Of a stretch of 64,000 nucleotides of DNA, positions 25,229 through 36,888 are shown one piece after another (positions within the stretch are counted from its first letter, which is position 1; each line of letters starts with the position of its first letter). The DNA is from Dokdonella_A sp963775445 (GTDB lineage Bacteria > Pseudomonadota > Gammaproteobacteria > Xanthomonadales > Rhodanobacteraceae). Both the position numbers and the translations under genes were made by a program. A model generated the notes under the pieces. It was not told the origin of the DNA. It was given only the letters and a program-made list of their open reading frames with translations, and did no database searches. The stretch lies in the NCBI GenBank assembly GCA_963775445.1, contig CAVZIT010000004.1, positions 1,736,001 to 1,800,000 on the forward strand, in the 5' to 3' direction.

Positions 25229-25966
25229 TCAGGCGCGCATGCGCGCGAGATCCGTGATAGCGATCGATCCGATGCGCGCGTTCCAGTCGTCGTCGATGGC
25301 CGGCAACGCGACTTGCTGTGCGACGCGCTCGCAGAACATCGCACGAGGCATCTCGTAGGCGCCGAGGCTCGACAGATGGGACGTGGGCATCTGCGCATCC
25401 AGCAGCGGTACGTCCCAGCCGTGCAGCGCCCGGCACAGTGCGAGCAGTGCAAGCTTTGATGCGTTGGTTGCGCGGCTGAACATCGATTCCCCGAAGAACA
25501 TGCGGCCGACGGCCACACCATAGATGCCGCCGACGAGCGATTCGCCGTCGCGGATTTCGACCGAGTGCGCGAATCCGCGCTGGTGCAGGTCGCAGTAGGC
25601 GGCGAGCATGTCTTCGCCGATCCAGGTTCCGCCTTGATCGGCACGCGGCGCGGCACAGGCGATCATCACCTCCCGGAACGCGGTATCCGCGCTGAGGCGC
25701 CAGCGGCATTGGCGTAGCCATCGCGCGAGTCGCGCGGCCACATGCACGCCATCGGTATCGAACACCGTACGCGGCTCGGGCGACCACCAGAGAATGGATT
25801 GATCCTGCGAAAACCACGGGAAGATTCCCTGCGAGTACGCATCGAGCAAGCGTTCGCACGACAGATCCCCACCGGCCGCGAGCAGTCCGTTGGGTTCGGC
25901 CAGCGCACGATCGACCGGCGGAAACGGCTCGCGGCGACCCGGATGCAGGATCGGCAGGCGATTCAC
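25229..25966 (-). CDS. aat: Leucyl/phenylalanyl-tRNA--protein transferase
   Basis: 245 residues. It transfers Leu or Phe from aminoacyl-tRNA to N-terminal Arg/Lys of proteins, marking them for ClpAP by the N-degron pathway in the cytoplasm. Conserved family segments are GLLAAGGDLSCERLLDAYSQGIFPWF, split over residues 30-55, then ILWWSPEPR, FFGESMFSRATNASKLAL and LLDAQMPTSHLSSLGA. The start is GTG 25966, which overlaps the stop of the upstream FemAB-like gene as GTGA. Length and motifs are standard. Confidence 0.95.
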   Translation of the reverse strand: MNRLPILHPGRREPFPPVDRALAEPNGLLAAGGDLSCERLLDAYSQGIFPWFSQDQSILWWSPEPRTVFDTDGVHVAARLARWLRQCRWRLSADTAFREVMIACAAPRADQGGTWIGEDMLAAYCDLHQRGFAHSVEIRDGESLVGGIYGVAVGRMFFGESMFSRATNASKLALLALCRALHGWDVPLLDAQMPTSHLSSLGAYEMPRAMFCERVAQQVALPAIDDDWNARIGSIAITDLARMRA

Positions 25967-27111
25967 GATTGCGCGTAGGGCGAATGCTGCATGAGATCGT
26001 CGCGATAGCCATCCATCAGCGGCACCTCCTCGGCCAGTGCCGCTGCAATGGCGCTGCGGAATCGTGCGTCGGCGATCCAGTGGAACGAATGCGTCTTTTC
26101 CGGCAGGAAACCTCGCGCGAGCTTGTGTTCGCCCTGCGCGCCGGGCTCGAACCGCTGCAAGCCTTCGCGAAGGCAGTATTCGATGCCCTGGTAGTAACAG
26201 GCCTCGAAATGCAGACCGGGGATCTGTTCGGAAGTACCCCAGTAGCGCCCGTAGAGCGTGTCGTCGCTGCGCAGGAGTATCGCGCCCGCGATGAGTTCGG
26301 TCTCGCGCCGGCATAGCACGCCGAGCACCTGTCTTGGCATCTCGCGACCCAGGTGTCGAAAAAAGTCGAGTTCAAGCGCAGGCAGGTTGCCGCGCTCCTC
26401 GAACGTGCGCAGATAGAAACCATAAAGGGCGATCCAGTCGTCGTCGACGAGTTCATCGCCGTTGCGAATCTCGCAGACGACACCAGCGGTCGCGACCCGC
26501 GCGCGCTCCTGGCGGATGTTCTTGCGCTTGCGATGCGACAGCGCGGCGAGAAAGTCCGCGAAATCGCGGTAGCCGGGGTTGGTCCAGTGGAACTGCCAGT
26601 CCGACCTCGCCAGCCAGTCGCCGCCGGCGAAGGCCTCGGTATCTTGCGCACCGGTGAAGTTGACGTGTGCCGACGACAGGTGCAGCCGACGTGTTTCCGC
26701 ACTCAGGGCAGCGATCAGTGCGGACCGATGTTCCTCCGCGCCAGAACCGGAGCCGACGAGCAACCTCGGACCGGTAACGGGCGAGTAAGGCACTGCGCAC
26801 AACAATTTCGGATAGTAGTCGAGTCCGTGACGGGCATAGGCGCCAGCCCAGGACCAGTCGAACACATACTCCCCATGGGAATTGCCCTTGAGATACACCG
26901 GAGCGACTGCAACCAGCCGATCCCCGTCATGCAGGCTGAGGTGATGTGCCCGCCAGCCGTTGGCAGCGCGGATGCAACCGTGGCGCTCGAGTCCGGACAG
27001 GAACGCGTGATCGACGAACGGATTGGTATCGTCGCGCAACGCGTTCCATGCAACCGGATCGATGTCGTCGATGCGCGAATGGAAGCGCGCCTTCAGTCCC
27101 GTTGTCGACAA
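25963..27111 (-). CDS. FemAB-like GNAT protein (DUF482/PF04339 type)
   Basis: About 382 residues. The segments NPFVDHAFLSGLERHG, VYLKGNSHGEYVFDWSWA, LSHRKRKNIRQER and FEACYYQGIEYCLREGLQRFEPGAQGEHK (positions roughly 290-320) are characteristic of the PF04339 group of FemAB/GNAT-fold proteins. No member has a firmly established reaction; relatives are annotated as peptidogalycan biosynthesis or N-acetyltransferase-like. The start is uncertain: TTG 27111, 7 bases after the trxB stop, agrees with where similarity should begin, but it is not an ideal start. It overlaps aat by 4 bases, so the two are likely coupled. Confidence 0.8.
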   Translation of the reverse strand: MSTTGLKARFHSRIDDIDPVAWNALRDDTNPFVDHAFLSGLERHGCIRAANGWRAHHLSLHDGDRLVAVAPVYLKGNSHGEYVFDWSWAGAYARHGLDYYPKLLCAVPYSPVTGPRLLVGSGSGAEEHRSALIAALSAETRRLHLSSAHVNFTGAQDTEAFAGGDWLARSDWQFHWTNPGYRDFADFLAALSHRKRKNIRQERARVATAGVVCEIRNGDELVDDDWIALYGFYLRTFEERGNLPALELDFFRHLGREMPRQVLGVLCRRETELIAGAILLRSDDTLYGRYWGTSEQIPGLHFEACYYQGIEYCLREGLQRFEPGAQGEHKLARGFLPEKTHSFHWIADARFRSAIAAALAEEVPLMDGYRDDLMQHSPYAQS

Positions 27112-27118
27112 GCGCTTC

Positions 27119-28081
27119 TCAGCCGGCAAGGCCGATCTGGTCAAGGTACTTTTCCGCATCGAGCGCCGCCATGCAGCCGAAACCCGCCGAGGTGACCGCC
27201 TGCCGGTAGACCTGGTCGGCGACATCGCCCGCCGCGAATACGCCGGCGACGCTGGTCGCGGTGGCATTTCCATCGAGGCCTGCGCGAATGCGGATATACC
27301 CGTTCTGCATCTCGAGTTGGCCATCGAAGATTCCGGTATTCGGGGTGTGGCCGATTGCAATGAAGACGCCGGTCACGTCGAGATCGCGTTGGGCGCTGCC
27401 GGTGGTGCTCTTCACGCGCAGGCCGGTCACGCCAGTGTCGTCGCCCAGCACTTCGTCGACACCGTGATTCCAGAGTATGTCGATCTTTCCGGCATGTTCC
27501 TTCTCGAACAGTTTTTCCTGCAACATCTTTTCTGCGCGCAGCTGGTCGCGCCGGTGCACCAGCGTCACCTTGCGGCAAATGTTGGCGAGGTACAGCGACT
27601 CCTCGACTGCGGTATTTCCGCCGCCGACCACGGCGACATCCTGATCGCGGAAAAAGAATCCGTCGCAGGTTGCGCAGGCCGAAACGCCGCGACCCTTGTA
27701 CCGATCCTCCGAGTCGATGCCGAGATATTTCGCCGTCGCGCCGGTGGTAATGATCAGCGCATCGCACTGATAGTCGCCGCTGTCCCCGGTCAGGCGGAAC
27801 GGGCGCTGCGCCAGATCAGCCGTATGAATATGGTCGAACAGGATTTCAGTTGCGAAGCGTTCGGCGTGTTTCTGCATGCGTTCCATCAAGGCCGGTCCGA
27901 GCAAACCCTCGACATCGCCCGGCCAGTTGTCAACATCGGTGGTGGTCATCAGCTGGCCGCCCTGAGCCAGGCCGGTTATCAGCGTCGGCTTGAGGTTTGC
28001 GCGCGCCGCATAGACGGCGGCGCTGTAACCGGCTGGGCCGGAACCGAGGATGATGAGTCGCGAGTGCTTGCGGGTGCTCAT
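27119..28081 (-). CDS. trxB: Thioredoxin-disulfide reductase
   Basis: 320 residues, normal length. It reduces thioredoxin with NADPH through FAD and a redox disulfide. Visible are the FAD-binding LIILGSGPAGYSAAVYAAR near the N-terminus, the redox motif SACATCDGFF near residue 135, the NADPH-binding VAVVGGGNTAVEE, and the FAD-binding GVFAAGDVADQVYRQAVTSAG near the C-terminus. The start ATG 28081 is fixed by MSTRKHSRL, directly before the dinucleotide fold; the upstream extension is unlikely sequence. It is divergent from ald across 288 bases and followed by the FemAB-like gene. Confidence 0.96.
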   Translation of the reverse strand: MSTRKHSRLIILGSGPAGYSAAVYAARANLKPTLITGLAQGGQLMTTTDVDNWPGDVEGLLGPALMERMQKHAERFATEILFDHIHTADLAQRPFRLTGDSGDYQCDALIITTGATAKYLGIDSEDRYKGRGVSACATCDGFFFRDQDVAVVGGGNTAVEESLYLANICRKVTLVHRRDQLRAEKMLQEKLFEKEHAGKIDILWNHGVDEVLGDDTGVTGLRVKSTTGSAQRDLDVTGVFIAIGHTPNTGIFDGQLEMQNGYIRIRAGLDGNATATSVAGVFAAGDVADQVYRQAVTSAGFGCMAALDAEKYLDQIGLAG

Positions 28082-28369
28082 GTATAATCCCGGCCGCTTT
28101 CTGACGGCCATTCTGCGGCGTTTCGTTCCGCGCCGGCGCGCTCGAACTTTGCCGGCGAACTCTATCTTCGATGCCCGGGGTTGCGCGTCGAGTTTGACAG
28201 TGCGACTGCGCGGGAGTCGGAAGAATGAGGGGAACATCGGCGCGATTCAAGTCGCAATGTTCAAGTTGACCTGCTGGAGTCGCGCGACGGTTTCATTGTT
28301 TGATGCATACGGGTTTGCCGCAAGTGCTGTCGTTGCATCCGCGTCCTGGCCCCTGTCGAGGAGTAACTG

Positions 28370-29428
28370 ATGCGTATCGGGATTCCATCCGAAACCAAGA
28401 CCCTGGAAGGGCGGGTGGCGCTGGTGCCCGCGGCCTGCGCCGACCTGGTGCGCCATGGGCACGAGGTGTACGTCCAGTCGGGCGCCGGCAGCAAGAGCGG
28501 CTTCAGCGACGATGCGTTCACACGCGTCGGTGTGCATGTGGTGCCTGATGCCGATACGCTGTACGAAAAAGGCGAACTCATCGTCAAGGTGAAGGAGCCG
28601 ATCGCGGGCGATCTGGCCCGCCTGCGCAAGCACCACCTCCTGTTCTGCTACCTGCACTTGGCGGCCGAACCGGAACTCACCAAACGCCTGCTCGAAATCG
28701 GCTTGACCGGCGTGGCCTTCGAAAGCGTCGAAGATGACAATGGCGGCTTGCCGTTGCTCGCGCCGATGTCGATCATCGCGGGACGAATCTCGACCCAGGT
28801 CGGCACGCACCTTTTGCACCAGCCGGCGGGCGGCAAGGGCATCCTGCTTGGCGGCCTTCCTTCGACCGAACGCGGCAAGGTGGTCGTGCTGGGCGCGGGA
28901 GCCGCCGGCGGCAATGCGGCGGCCCTGGCCTCGGCAGGTGGTGCCAATGTGGTCGTGTTCGACAAGCGCCCCGACCGACTTGCCGAAATGATGGCACTCG
29001 GCTCCAATGTCACGGCGCTGTATTCGTACGAATCCGTCGTCGCCGAAGAAGTCGCAACGGCCGATCTCGTGATTGGGGCGGTGCTGATTCCGAGCGCCCG
29101 CGCACCGCATGTGATCACCGCCGAGATGGTCAAGTCGATGGAGCCCGGCACGGTCATGGCGGATATCTCCATCGACCAGGGCGGTTGCTTCGAGACCTCG
29201 CGGCCAACCACGTGGGCCGAGCCGACCTATGTGGTCGATGACGTGATCCATTTCTGCGTGACCAACATGCCCGGCGCCGTACCGCGGACTTCGTCGCAGG
29301 CCATTTCGGCGGCGATCCTGCCGTACGTGCAGCGGCTCGCAGCCGGGTCGAAATGGCGCGAACACGCAGGACTCAAGCGTGGAATCAATATCGAGAACGG
29401 CGAAATCACGCATCCGGCACTCAAGTGA
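28370..29428 (+). CDS. ald: Alanine dehydrogenase
   Basis: 352 residues, slightly shorter than the usual 370 because of a compact C-terminus. It catalyses NAD-dependent interconversion of L-alanine and pyruvate plus ammonia. Motifs are MRIGIPSETKTLEGRVALVP at the start (substrate Arg in the RVAL segment), VKVKEP (catalytic Lys) near residue 75, LFCYLHLAAEPELT (catalytic His) near 95, the Rossmann GKVVVLGAGAAGGNAA near 170, and ADISIDQGGCFETSRPTT. GAGGAG lies about 7 bases before ATG 28370. The 288-base leader shared with trxB shows no site I can name. Confidence 0.95.
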   Translation: MRIGIPSETKTLEGRVALVPAACADLVRHGHEVYVQSGAGSKSGFSDDAFTRVGVHVVPDADTLYEKGELIVKVKEPIAGDLARLRKHHLLFCYLHLAAEPELTKRLLEIGLTGVAFESVEDDNGGLPLLAPMSIIAGRISTQVGTHLLHQPAGGKGILLGGLPSTERGKVVVLGAGAAGGNAAALASAGGANVVVFDKRPDRLAEMMALGSNVTALYSYESVVAEEVATADLVIGAVLIPSARAPHVITAEMVKSMEPGTVMADISIDQGGCFETSRPTTWAEPTYVVDDVIHFCVTNMPGAVPRTSSQAISAAILPYVQRLAAGSKWREHAGLKRGINIENGEITHPALK

Positions 29429-29540
29429 GCGTTGCTGCACCTACAGGCATCCCGATCAAGAATTTCGCGCGCAGCCGATTCCGCGAATTATTTGTTATTC
29501 TGCAAAATCTTATCGGATGTAGCTAAGGTAATTTCTCCTG

Positions 29541-31859
<2,319 letters not shown>

Positions 31860-31988
31860 CGCACTACCTCCGCCTTGCAAGCGAGTTTCGCTGACTGCCG
31901 GGCGTGCAGGTTTTTTGTCCGATGGACCCATGGCATCAGTTCAGCCGCACGCCCGATAATGTCGACTGGATCGCCACGAGGAACCTCC

Positions 31989-32660
31989 ATGCGTTTGCTG
32001 CTGGCCGGATGTTGTCTGCTATACGGGACTGCTTTTGCTGCAACGGCAAGCGCTGCGGATTCGGCACGCGGTCGCATGCAGGCTTTCTCGGATGGCCTCA
32101 AGACCGTCAGCGCACATTTCAGCCAGTCGGTGACCGATGCCAACGGACACCGTGGCGACCAGTCAAGCGGCAGCTTCGCGCTCAAGGCGCCACGGTTGTT
32201 GCGCTGGCAGACCACCGCGCCGTACCAGCAATTGATCGTGGCCGACGGCACGCACGTGTGGGTCTACGATCCCGATCTCGAACAGGTGACCGTACGTCGC
32301 CAGGACGCCGAGGAAGCGCACAGCCCGCTCAGCGTGCTGACCGACTTGTCGTTGCTCGATCGCCAGTTCAACACGGCCGAAGAGGGCGATCGGGACGGAC
32401 TCATGTGGCTCAAGCTGACGTCGAAAGCAAGTGATCCGGCATTCGAGTATGCGGAACTCGGCTTCGATGCGCAGGCGCTCGAACGCATGTTGTTCAAGGA
32501 TCAACTCGGCAATACGACCGAGATCAAGTTTTCCGACTGGAAGCGCAATCCGCAACTCGCGGCGGATACGTTCGTGTTCACACCGCCCAAAGGAGTCGAC
32601 GTCGTCGGCGACATGTCTCCGGATGCCGAGATCCACCCGCTCAAGGGCGGGGGGAGCTGA
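31989..32660 (+). CDS. lolA: Outer-membrane lipoprotein carrier protein LolA
   Basis: 223 residues with a signal peptide (MRLLLAGCCLLYGTAFAATASA). The periplasmic chaperone accepts lipoproteins from LolCDE and delivers them to LolB. The mature protein shows the LolA pattern: LKTVSAHFSQSVTDA, SGSFALKAPRLLRWQTTAPYQQLIVADG and VWVYDPDLEQVTVR in residues 35-100, then FVFTPPKGVDVVGD near the end. GAGGA precedes ATG 31989. It follows ftsK, as in many gammaproteobacteria, and is followed by a strong hairpin. In related genomes rarA and serS would come next; here a Hyf-like cluster intervenes. Confidence 0.94.
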   Translation: MRLLLAGCCLLYGTAFAATASAADSARGRMQAFSDGLKTVSAHFSQSVTDANGHRGDQSSGSFALKAPRLLRWQTTAPYQQLIVADGTHVWVYDPDLEQVTVRRQDAEEAHSPLSVLTDLSLLDRQFNTAEEGDRDGLMWLKLTSKASDPAFEYAELGFDAQALERMLFKDQLGNTTEIKFSDWKRNPQLAADTFVFTPPKGVDVVGDMSPDAEIHPLKGGGS

Positions 32661-32675
32661 CACGGGTCGATTCGG

Positions 32676-32702
32676 CGCCCCGCACGCGCGTGCGGGGCGT
32701 TT
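32676..32702 (+). terminator. Rho-independent terminator of lolA
   Basis: A perfect 24-base palindrome at 32676-32699 (arms CGCCCCGCACGC and GCGTGCGGGGCG) followed by TTT at 32700-32702. It starts 15 bases after the lolA stop. The T-run reaches the stop codon of the convergent hyfI gene, so the hairpin also sits immediately after hyfI on the other strand, though without a T-run there. Confidence 0.8.
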
Positions 32703-33211
32703 CAGGCGCACTGACCCACGACTTCGCGTATCGCCTGCAGCATGGCCAGCGGCGTGGGCGGACAACCGCTCACGATCGCGTCGACCGGGATGACATCGCC
32801 GACGCGGCCGCGACACGCGTAATTGGCGTCGAATACCCCGCAGCCGGCGGCGCAGTCGCCGACCGCGATCACCCATTTCGGCTCCGGAACGGCCTCGTAG
32901 GCAAGCTTCAGTGCTTGCTCCATGTTGATCGAGACCGGTCCGGTGACCAGCAGCAGATCGGCATGACGCGGGCTCGCCACGAAGCGGATGCCGGCGCCTT
33001 CGATGTTGTAGTACGGATTGCCGAGTGCGTGGATTTCGAGTTCACAGCCGTTGCACGATCCCGCGTCGACATGACGGATGCACAGCGCGCGTCCGAACAC
33101 GGCGTACAGTTCCTGCTGCACTGCCGATCCTGCGGCGGGGCTGAGTTCGGCGCGCGGTATCCGCTCGCTCAGGCGGCCGGTACGGTAGATGCGCGCGAGG
33201 ATTTTGAACAT
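32702..33211 (-). CDS. hyfI: Hyf/NuoB-like small subunit (4Fe-4S) of a hydrogenase-4-like complex
   Basis: 169 residues, homologous to NuoB and to hydrogenase-4 subunit I. The cysteines for the N2-type 4Fe-4S cluster are all present: GSCNGCELE near residue 48, GDCAAGC near 118 and SGCPPTP near 148. It would sit in the peripheral arm next to HyfG. ATG 33211 is used; GTG 33214 directly precedes it. It lies 6 bases after the hyfG stop and is the last gene of the six-gene operon. Retention of this cluster together with loss of nickel ligands in HyfG argues for an Ehr-like redox-coupled pump rather than a hydrogenase. Confidence 0.88.
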   Translation of the reverse strand: MFKILARIYRTGRLSERIPRAELSPAAGSAVQQELYAVFGRALCIRHVDAGSCNGCELEIHALGNPYYNIEGAGIRFVASPRHADLLLVTGPVSINMEQALKLAYEAVPEPKWVIAVGDCAAGCGVFDANYACRGRVGDVIPVDAIVSGCPPTPLAMLQAIREVVGQCA

Positions 33212-33217
33212 CACTGC

Positions 33218-34771
33218 CTATCCGTCATGGCCGCTGTAGGCCAGATTGAAAGACTTGTTGATCAGCGGAAAGTCGGGAAGGATGTTGCCGAGCAGGGCGA
33301 GCTCGATCAGTGGCCAGTTCTGCCAGGACGCGTCGTGCGCGTGGCAACGCCGGATGCCTTTGTCCTGACCGGTTTCGAGCACCATTGCGACCGGGCCACG
33401 CCAGCCCTCGATCAGGCCGAGTCCAAGCCGCCCGGCCGGAGCCGGCGGACATTCGATGGCGATCGCGCCGCTCGGCAGGGTCTGCAGTATCTCGCGGCAC
33501 AGGCGCAACGACTCCAGCGTCTCGTCGAAGCGTACCTCGACACGGGAAGCGACATCGCCATTCGGATGCACCATTGCCACGGGCGCCAGGCGGTCGTATG
33601 GCGCCCACGGCTGGTCAACGCGAAGGTCGCAGCGAATACCGCATGCGCGTGCCGCAAGGCCGACCGCTCCCATTCGCGCAGCCTGCTCGCGCGTCAATCG
33701 GCCGGTACCGTGAAATCGGTCCTGCAGGCCCTCGTGATCGTCGTAGATGCGACGCAGTTCGCGCGTAGCGCGCTCGAGTGCGCTCAGGTCATCGAGCGCG
33801 GCGGACAGCGCGTCTTGCGCAAGGTCGCAGGCAACGCCTCCCGGCAGCACAAAATCGAACAGGTAGCGCTGGCCGAACAGCGCCGCGTTGCTGCGCAGCA
33901 ACTGCTCCTTCAGCGCGGAGAACTGGGTTTGCCCGAAGGCAAGCCCGGCATCGTTGGCGATGGCACCGAGATCGCCCAGATGATTGGCGATGCGTTCGCG
34001 TTCGAGTGCCAGCGCGCGCAGCGCAAGGCCACGGGCTGGCGGTGTCACGGTCGCGACGGACTCCAGCGCCGCGCACCAGGCCCAGGCGTAGGCCACGGCG
34101 GAATCTCCGCACAGCCGGGACGCCAGGCGATGTCCGTCGGTCTGCGGCAATGCCTCGAAGCGTTTGGCGACACCCTTGTGCGTGTAGCCGAGCCGTTCCT
34201 CCAGACGCAATACCTTTTCGCCGACGAGCGAAACCACGAAACGGCCCGGTTCGATGATGCCCGCATGCACCGGCCCCACCGCGACCTCGTGCACGCCATC
34301 ACCGCTGACCTGGACAAACGGGTAGGCGCTGCCGGGTACGGGGCCGGGGCCGACTGGATCGACTTCGCGCCGCAGTGGGAAGAACCCCGCGGGCCAGCCG
34401 TCGTGCCGCAGCCATGACCGGTGGTCGCCGCCCTCTGCGCGAATGCCAAGCAGGTCGTAGGTCGCACGCTGCAACCGGGCGGCGACCGGGAACTGCGACG
34501 CCAGCGAAGGGTAGGCCGAGGATGCTGCGGGCAGGGCGTGTTCGACCACGGTCACGCCATCGGCCAACAGGTAGGCTGCGTGAATACGCATGCGCTGGTC
34601 GCGATCGCGATCGTCGCTACCCCACAGCGTCAGCAGCCCGGCGCCCGCCTGATGCATCGCATTCGCCGCATCGCGCCAGCCATCTGCGTTGGTCACTACG
34701 CGCGAGGCTGTCACGTTGGACGAAAGCGGCATGCTTTCGGCGTCGTGGAAGTCTGCTTGCATGTGTTTCAT
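33218..34771 (-). CDS. hyfG: Hyf/NuoCD-like large subunit lacking [NiFe] cysteines
   Basis: 517 residues. The first 150 resemble the NuoC (30 kDa) domain, the rest NuoD/hydrogenase large subunit: AVGPVHAGIIEPGRFVVSL, LGYTHKGVAKRFEALP and GLALRALALERERIANHLGD. In [NiFe] hydrogenases the metal is held by a CxxC near the first third and another near the C-terminus. Here the first is RLCGDSAVAYAWAWC (CGDS, not CGIC) and the C-terminus ends in NKSFNLAYSGHDG with no CxxC. So it should not bind nickel-iron. The start ATG 34771 overlaps hyfF by ATGA. Confidence 0.88.
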   Translation of the reverse strand: MKHMQADFHDAESMPLSSNVTASRVVTNADGWRDAANAMHQAGAGLLTLWGSDDRDRDQRMRIHAAYLLADGVTVVEHALPAASSAYPSLASQFPVAARLQRATYDLLGIRAEGGDHRSWLRHDGWPAGFFPLRREVDPVGPGPVPGSAYPFVQVSGDGVHEVAVGPVHAGIIEPGRFVVSLVGEKVLRLEERLGYTHKGVAKRFEALPQTDGHRLASRLCGDSAVAYAWAWCAALESVATVTPPARGLALRALALERERIANHLGDLGAIANDAGLAFGQTQFSALKEQLLRSNAALFGQRYLFDFVLPGGVACDLAQDALSAALDDLSALERATRELRRIYDDHEGLQDRFHGTGRLTREQAARMGAVGLAARACGIRCDLRVDQPWAPYDRLAPVAMVHPNGDVASRVEVRFDETLESLRLCREILQTLPSGAIAIECPPAPAGRLGLGLIEGWRGPVAMVLETGQDKGIRRCHAHDASWQNWPLIELALLGNILPDFPLINKSFNLAYSGHDG

Positions 34772-36219
34772 CCGATCAGGTGCGCGGCGAGGCGATACCA
34801 CTCGGCCAGCGCCGGCGGAATGCACAGGCCCAGCGCAAGCACCAGCGCCAAGTGCAGGAATACCGGCAGCAGCGCGGGCGAATGCGGCAGACGTTGCGCC
34901 TCGGTCTCACCGAACACCATCGACTGAACGTGACCGAAGATCGCGGCGAAGGCAACGCCAAGCGCGACCAGCAGGATCGGCGTCGCCCAGGCATGCTCGC
35001 GCATGGCCGTTGTCAGGATCAGGTATTCGCTGGTGAACACGGCGAAGGGTGGCATGCCGAGTATCGCCAGTGTGCCGAGCATGAGTCCCCAGCCGACGGT
35101 CGGACTGACGGTCAGCAGACCGCGGATGCCGTCGATGCGCTGGGTGCCTGCGATCTGCGAGGCGTGCCCGGCGGTGAAGAAGATGGCCGACTTGGTCAAC
35201 GAGTGCACGCTCATGTGCAGCAGCGCGGCGAAGTTGGCCAACGGCCCGCCCATGCCGAAGGCGAACGTGATGATGCCCATGTGTTCGATCGAGGAGTACC
35301 CGAACATCCGCTTGATGTCGCGTTGGCGCCACACGAAGAACGCGGCCAGCAGCGTCGATAGCAGGCCGAAGCCCATCAGCATCCGGCCGGGCAGCGCCGA
35401 GTGCATCGCGCCGACGGCGAGAATCTTGCAGCGCACCACGGCGTACATGGCCACGTTGAGAAGCAGGCCCGACAGCACTGCAGAGACCGGCGTCGGACCC
35501 TCGGCGTGGGCGTCCGGTAGCCAGTTGTGCAGCGGCGCGAGGCCCACCTTGGTGCCGTAGCCGACCAGCAGGAATACGAAGGCCAGGCCCATCACGGCGG
35601 GATCGAGTTGTCCCTTCACCGCGTTGAGATGGGTCCACAGCAGGGCGCTCATGCCGTCGCCGCCGAGCAGACGTTCGGCTGTGAAATACAAGGCGATGGT
35701 GCCGAACAGTGCCAGCGCGATGCCGACGCCGCACAGGATGAAATACTTCCATGCGGCCTCGATGCTGCGGCGCGTGCGATACAGCGACACCAGCAGCACG
35801 GTCGACAGCGTCGCCGCTTCCATCGCAACCCACAGCAGCCCCATGTTGTTGGTCGAGAGCGCCACCAGCATGGCGACCATGAATAACTGATACATGCTGT
35901 GATACAGGCGCATGCGACCGGGGCCGAGGCGACCGTGGTCCTGCTCGATGCGCATGTACGGGCGCGAGAACAAGGCAGTCGTGAAACCGACCAAGGCAGT
36001 GAGTGCAATCAGGAACACGTTGAACGGATCGATGAAAAACTGCTCATGGCCCGCCGTCATCGGCCCATTGCCGATGATGCGCCGCACCAGGGCGCCGGCT
36101 GCGATCAGTGTGGCGAGGCTCACCGCGACGTTGAGGTCAGCCGCGCCGCGCCTCGCGCCGACCAGCGCCAGCACGATTGCGCCGACCAGGGGGATGCCGA
36201 GAAGCAACAGGAGTTCCAC
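34768..36219 (-). CDS. hyfF: Hyf/NuoN-like proton-pumping membrane subunit HyfF
   Basis: 483 residues, about 13-14 membrane helices, antiporter-like family of complex I. Conserved functional residues are visible: WVAMEAATLSTVLLV (Glu of helix 5), GYGTKVGLAPLHNWLPDAHAEGPTP (residues about 235-260, helix 7 Lys and following loop), and LLHMSVHSLTKSAIFFTAGH (helix 8/10 Lys). The start GTG 36219 is preceded by GGGAGGA inside the end of hyfE, whose stop is one base away. It should form part of a proton channel row with HyfB. Confidence 0.9.
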   Translation of the reverse strand: MELLLLLGIPLVGAIVLALVGARRGAADLNVAVSLATLIAAGALVRRIIGNGPMTAGHEQFFIDPFNVFLIALTALVGFTTALFSRPYMRIEQDHGRLGPGRMRLYHSMYQLFMVAMLVALSTNNMGLLWVAMEAATLSTVLLVSLYRTRRSIEAAWKYFILCGVGIALALFGTIALYFTAERLLGGDGMSALLWTHLNAVKGQLDPAVMGLAFVFLLVGYGTKVGLAPLHNWLPDAHAEGPTPVSAVLSGLLLNVAMYAVVRCKILAVGAMHSALPGRMLMGFGLLSTLLAAFFVWRQRDIKRMFGYSSIEHMGIITFAFGMGGPLANFAALLHMSVHSLTKSAIFFTAGHASQIAGTQRIDGIRGLLTVSPTVGWGLMLGTLAILGMPPFAVFTSEYLILTTAMREHAWATPILLVALGVAFAAIFGHVQSMVFGETEAQRLPHSPALLPVFLHLALVLALGLCIPPALAEWYRLAAHLIG

Positions 36220-36220
36220 T

Positions 36221-36886
36221 TCAGTCCTCCCTGAGTGCTTCGAGGTGATGCAGATCGAGGCTGTCGAACTGCGAACGGATCTGAAAGAAGAAAATGCCGA
36301 AGATGAACACGGCCACCAGCAGGTCGAGCGCGATGCCGAGTTCGATCACCATCGGCATGCCATAGGTCGCACTGGTTGCGGCGAAGAACAGTCCGTTTTC
36401 CATCGCCAGGAAGCCGACCACCTGGGTAATCGCCTTGTGCCGCGCGATCATCATCAAGAACGCCAGCAGGATCACGGCCATGGCGATGCCGAGCGTATTC
36501 CGCGACACGGTGGCTGCCAGCGAACTGATCGGCTGCGCCAGTCCGAACGCAAAAATCACCAAGCTGAGGCCCACCAGCATGAGCGCCGGAATGTTCACCA
36601 TCGGATCGCTGTCGCGCTCGATGTCGAGACGACGCATCAGGCGTATCAGCAACCACGGTACGATGCAAACTTTGAGCATGAACGTGAGCGCTGCCGAGTA
36701 GTACAGATGCGGACGATTCGCGGCTATTGCGACCAGCAGCGTCGACGCGCTCAGCACGGCGCCCTGCCAAGCGAGCAGGACCACCAGCCGGCGGGTGCGA
36801 CGCTGCGACAGCAGCGCAAACGAGATCAGCAGCAGTCCTGCCGCGAGTACGTTGAGCAACTGGGTGGCGAGCGTGGGTGGGGCCAT
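36221..36886 (-). CDS. hyfE: Hyf membrane subunit HyfE
   Basis: 221 residues with six or so membrane helices, matching HyfE, which corresponds to NuoK fused to a preceding region. AMENGLFFAATSATYGMP near residue 155 keeps the Glu found in NuoK-type helices. The C-terminus FGIFFFQIRSQFDSLDLHHLEALRED (last 26 residues) resembles the HyfE tail. The start ATG 36886 lies 2 bases after the hyfC stop. It is a typical central membrane subunit linking HyfC to the pumping subunits. Confidence 0.88.
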   Translation of the reverse strand: MAPPTLATQLLNVLAAGLLLISFALLSQRRTRRLVVLLAWQGAVLSASTLLVAIAANRPHLYYSAALTFMLKVCIVPWLLIRLMRRLDIERDSDPMVNIPALMLVGLSLVIFAFGLAQPISSLAATVSRNTLGIAMAVILLAFLMMIARHKAITQVVGFLAMENGLFFAATSATYGMPMVIELGIALDLLVAVFIFGIFFFQIRSQFDSLDLHHLEALRED

Positions 36887-36888
36887 GA

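Noticed and set aside
28083..28088. Perfect TATAAT on the plus strand as ald promoter
   Set aside because: It overlaps the trxB start codon region, has no -35 match at normal spacing and would leave a 280-base leader.
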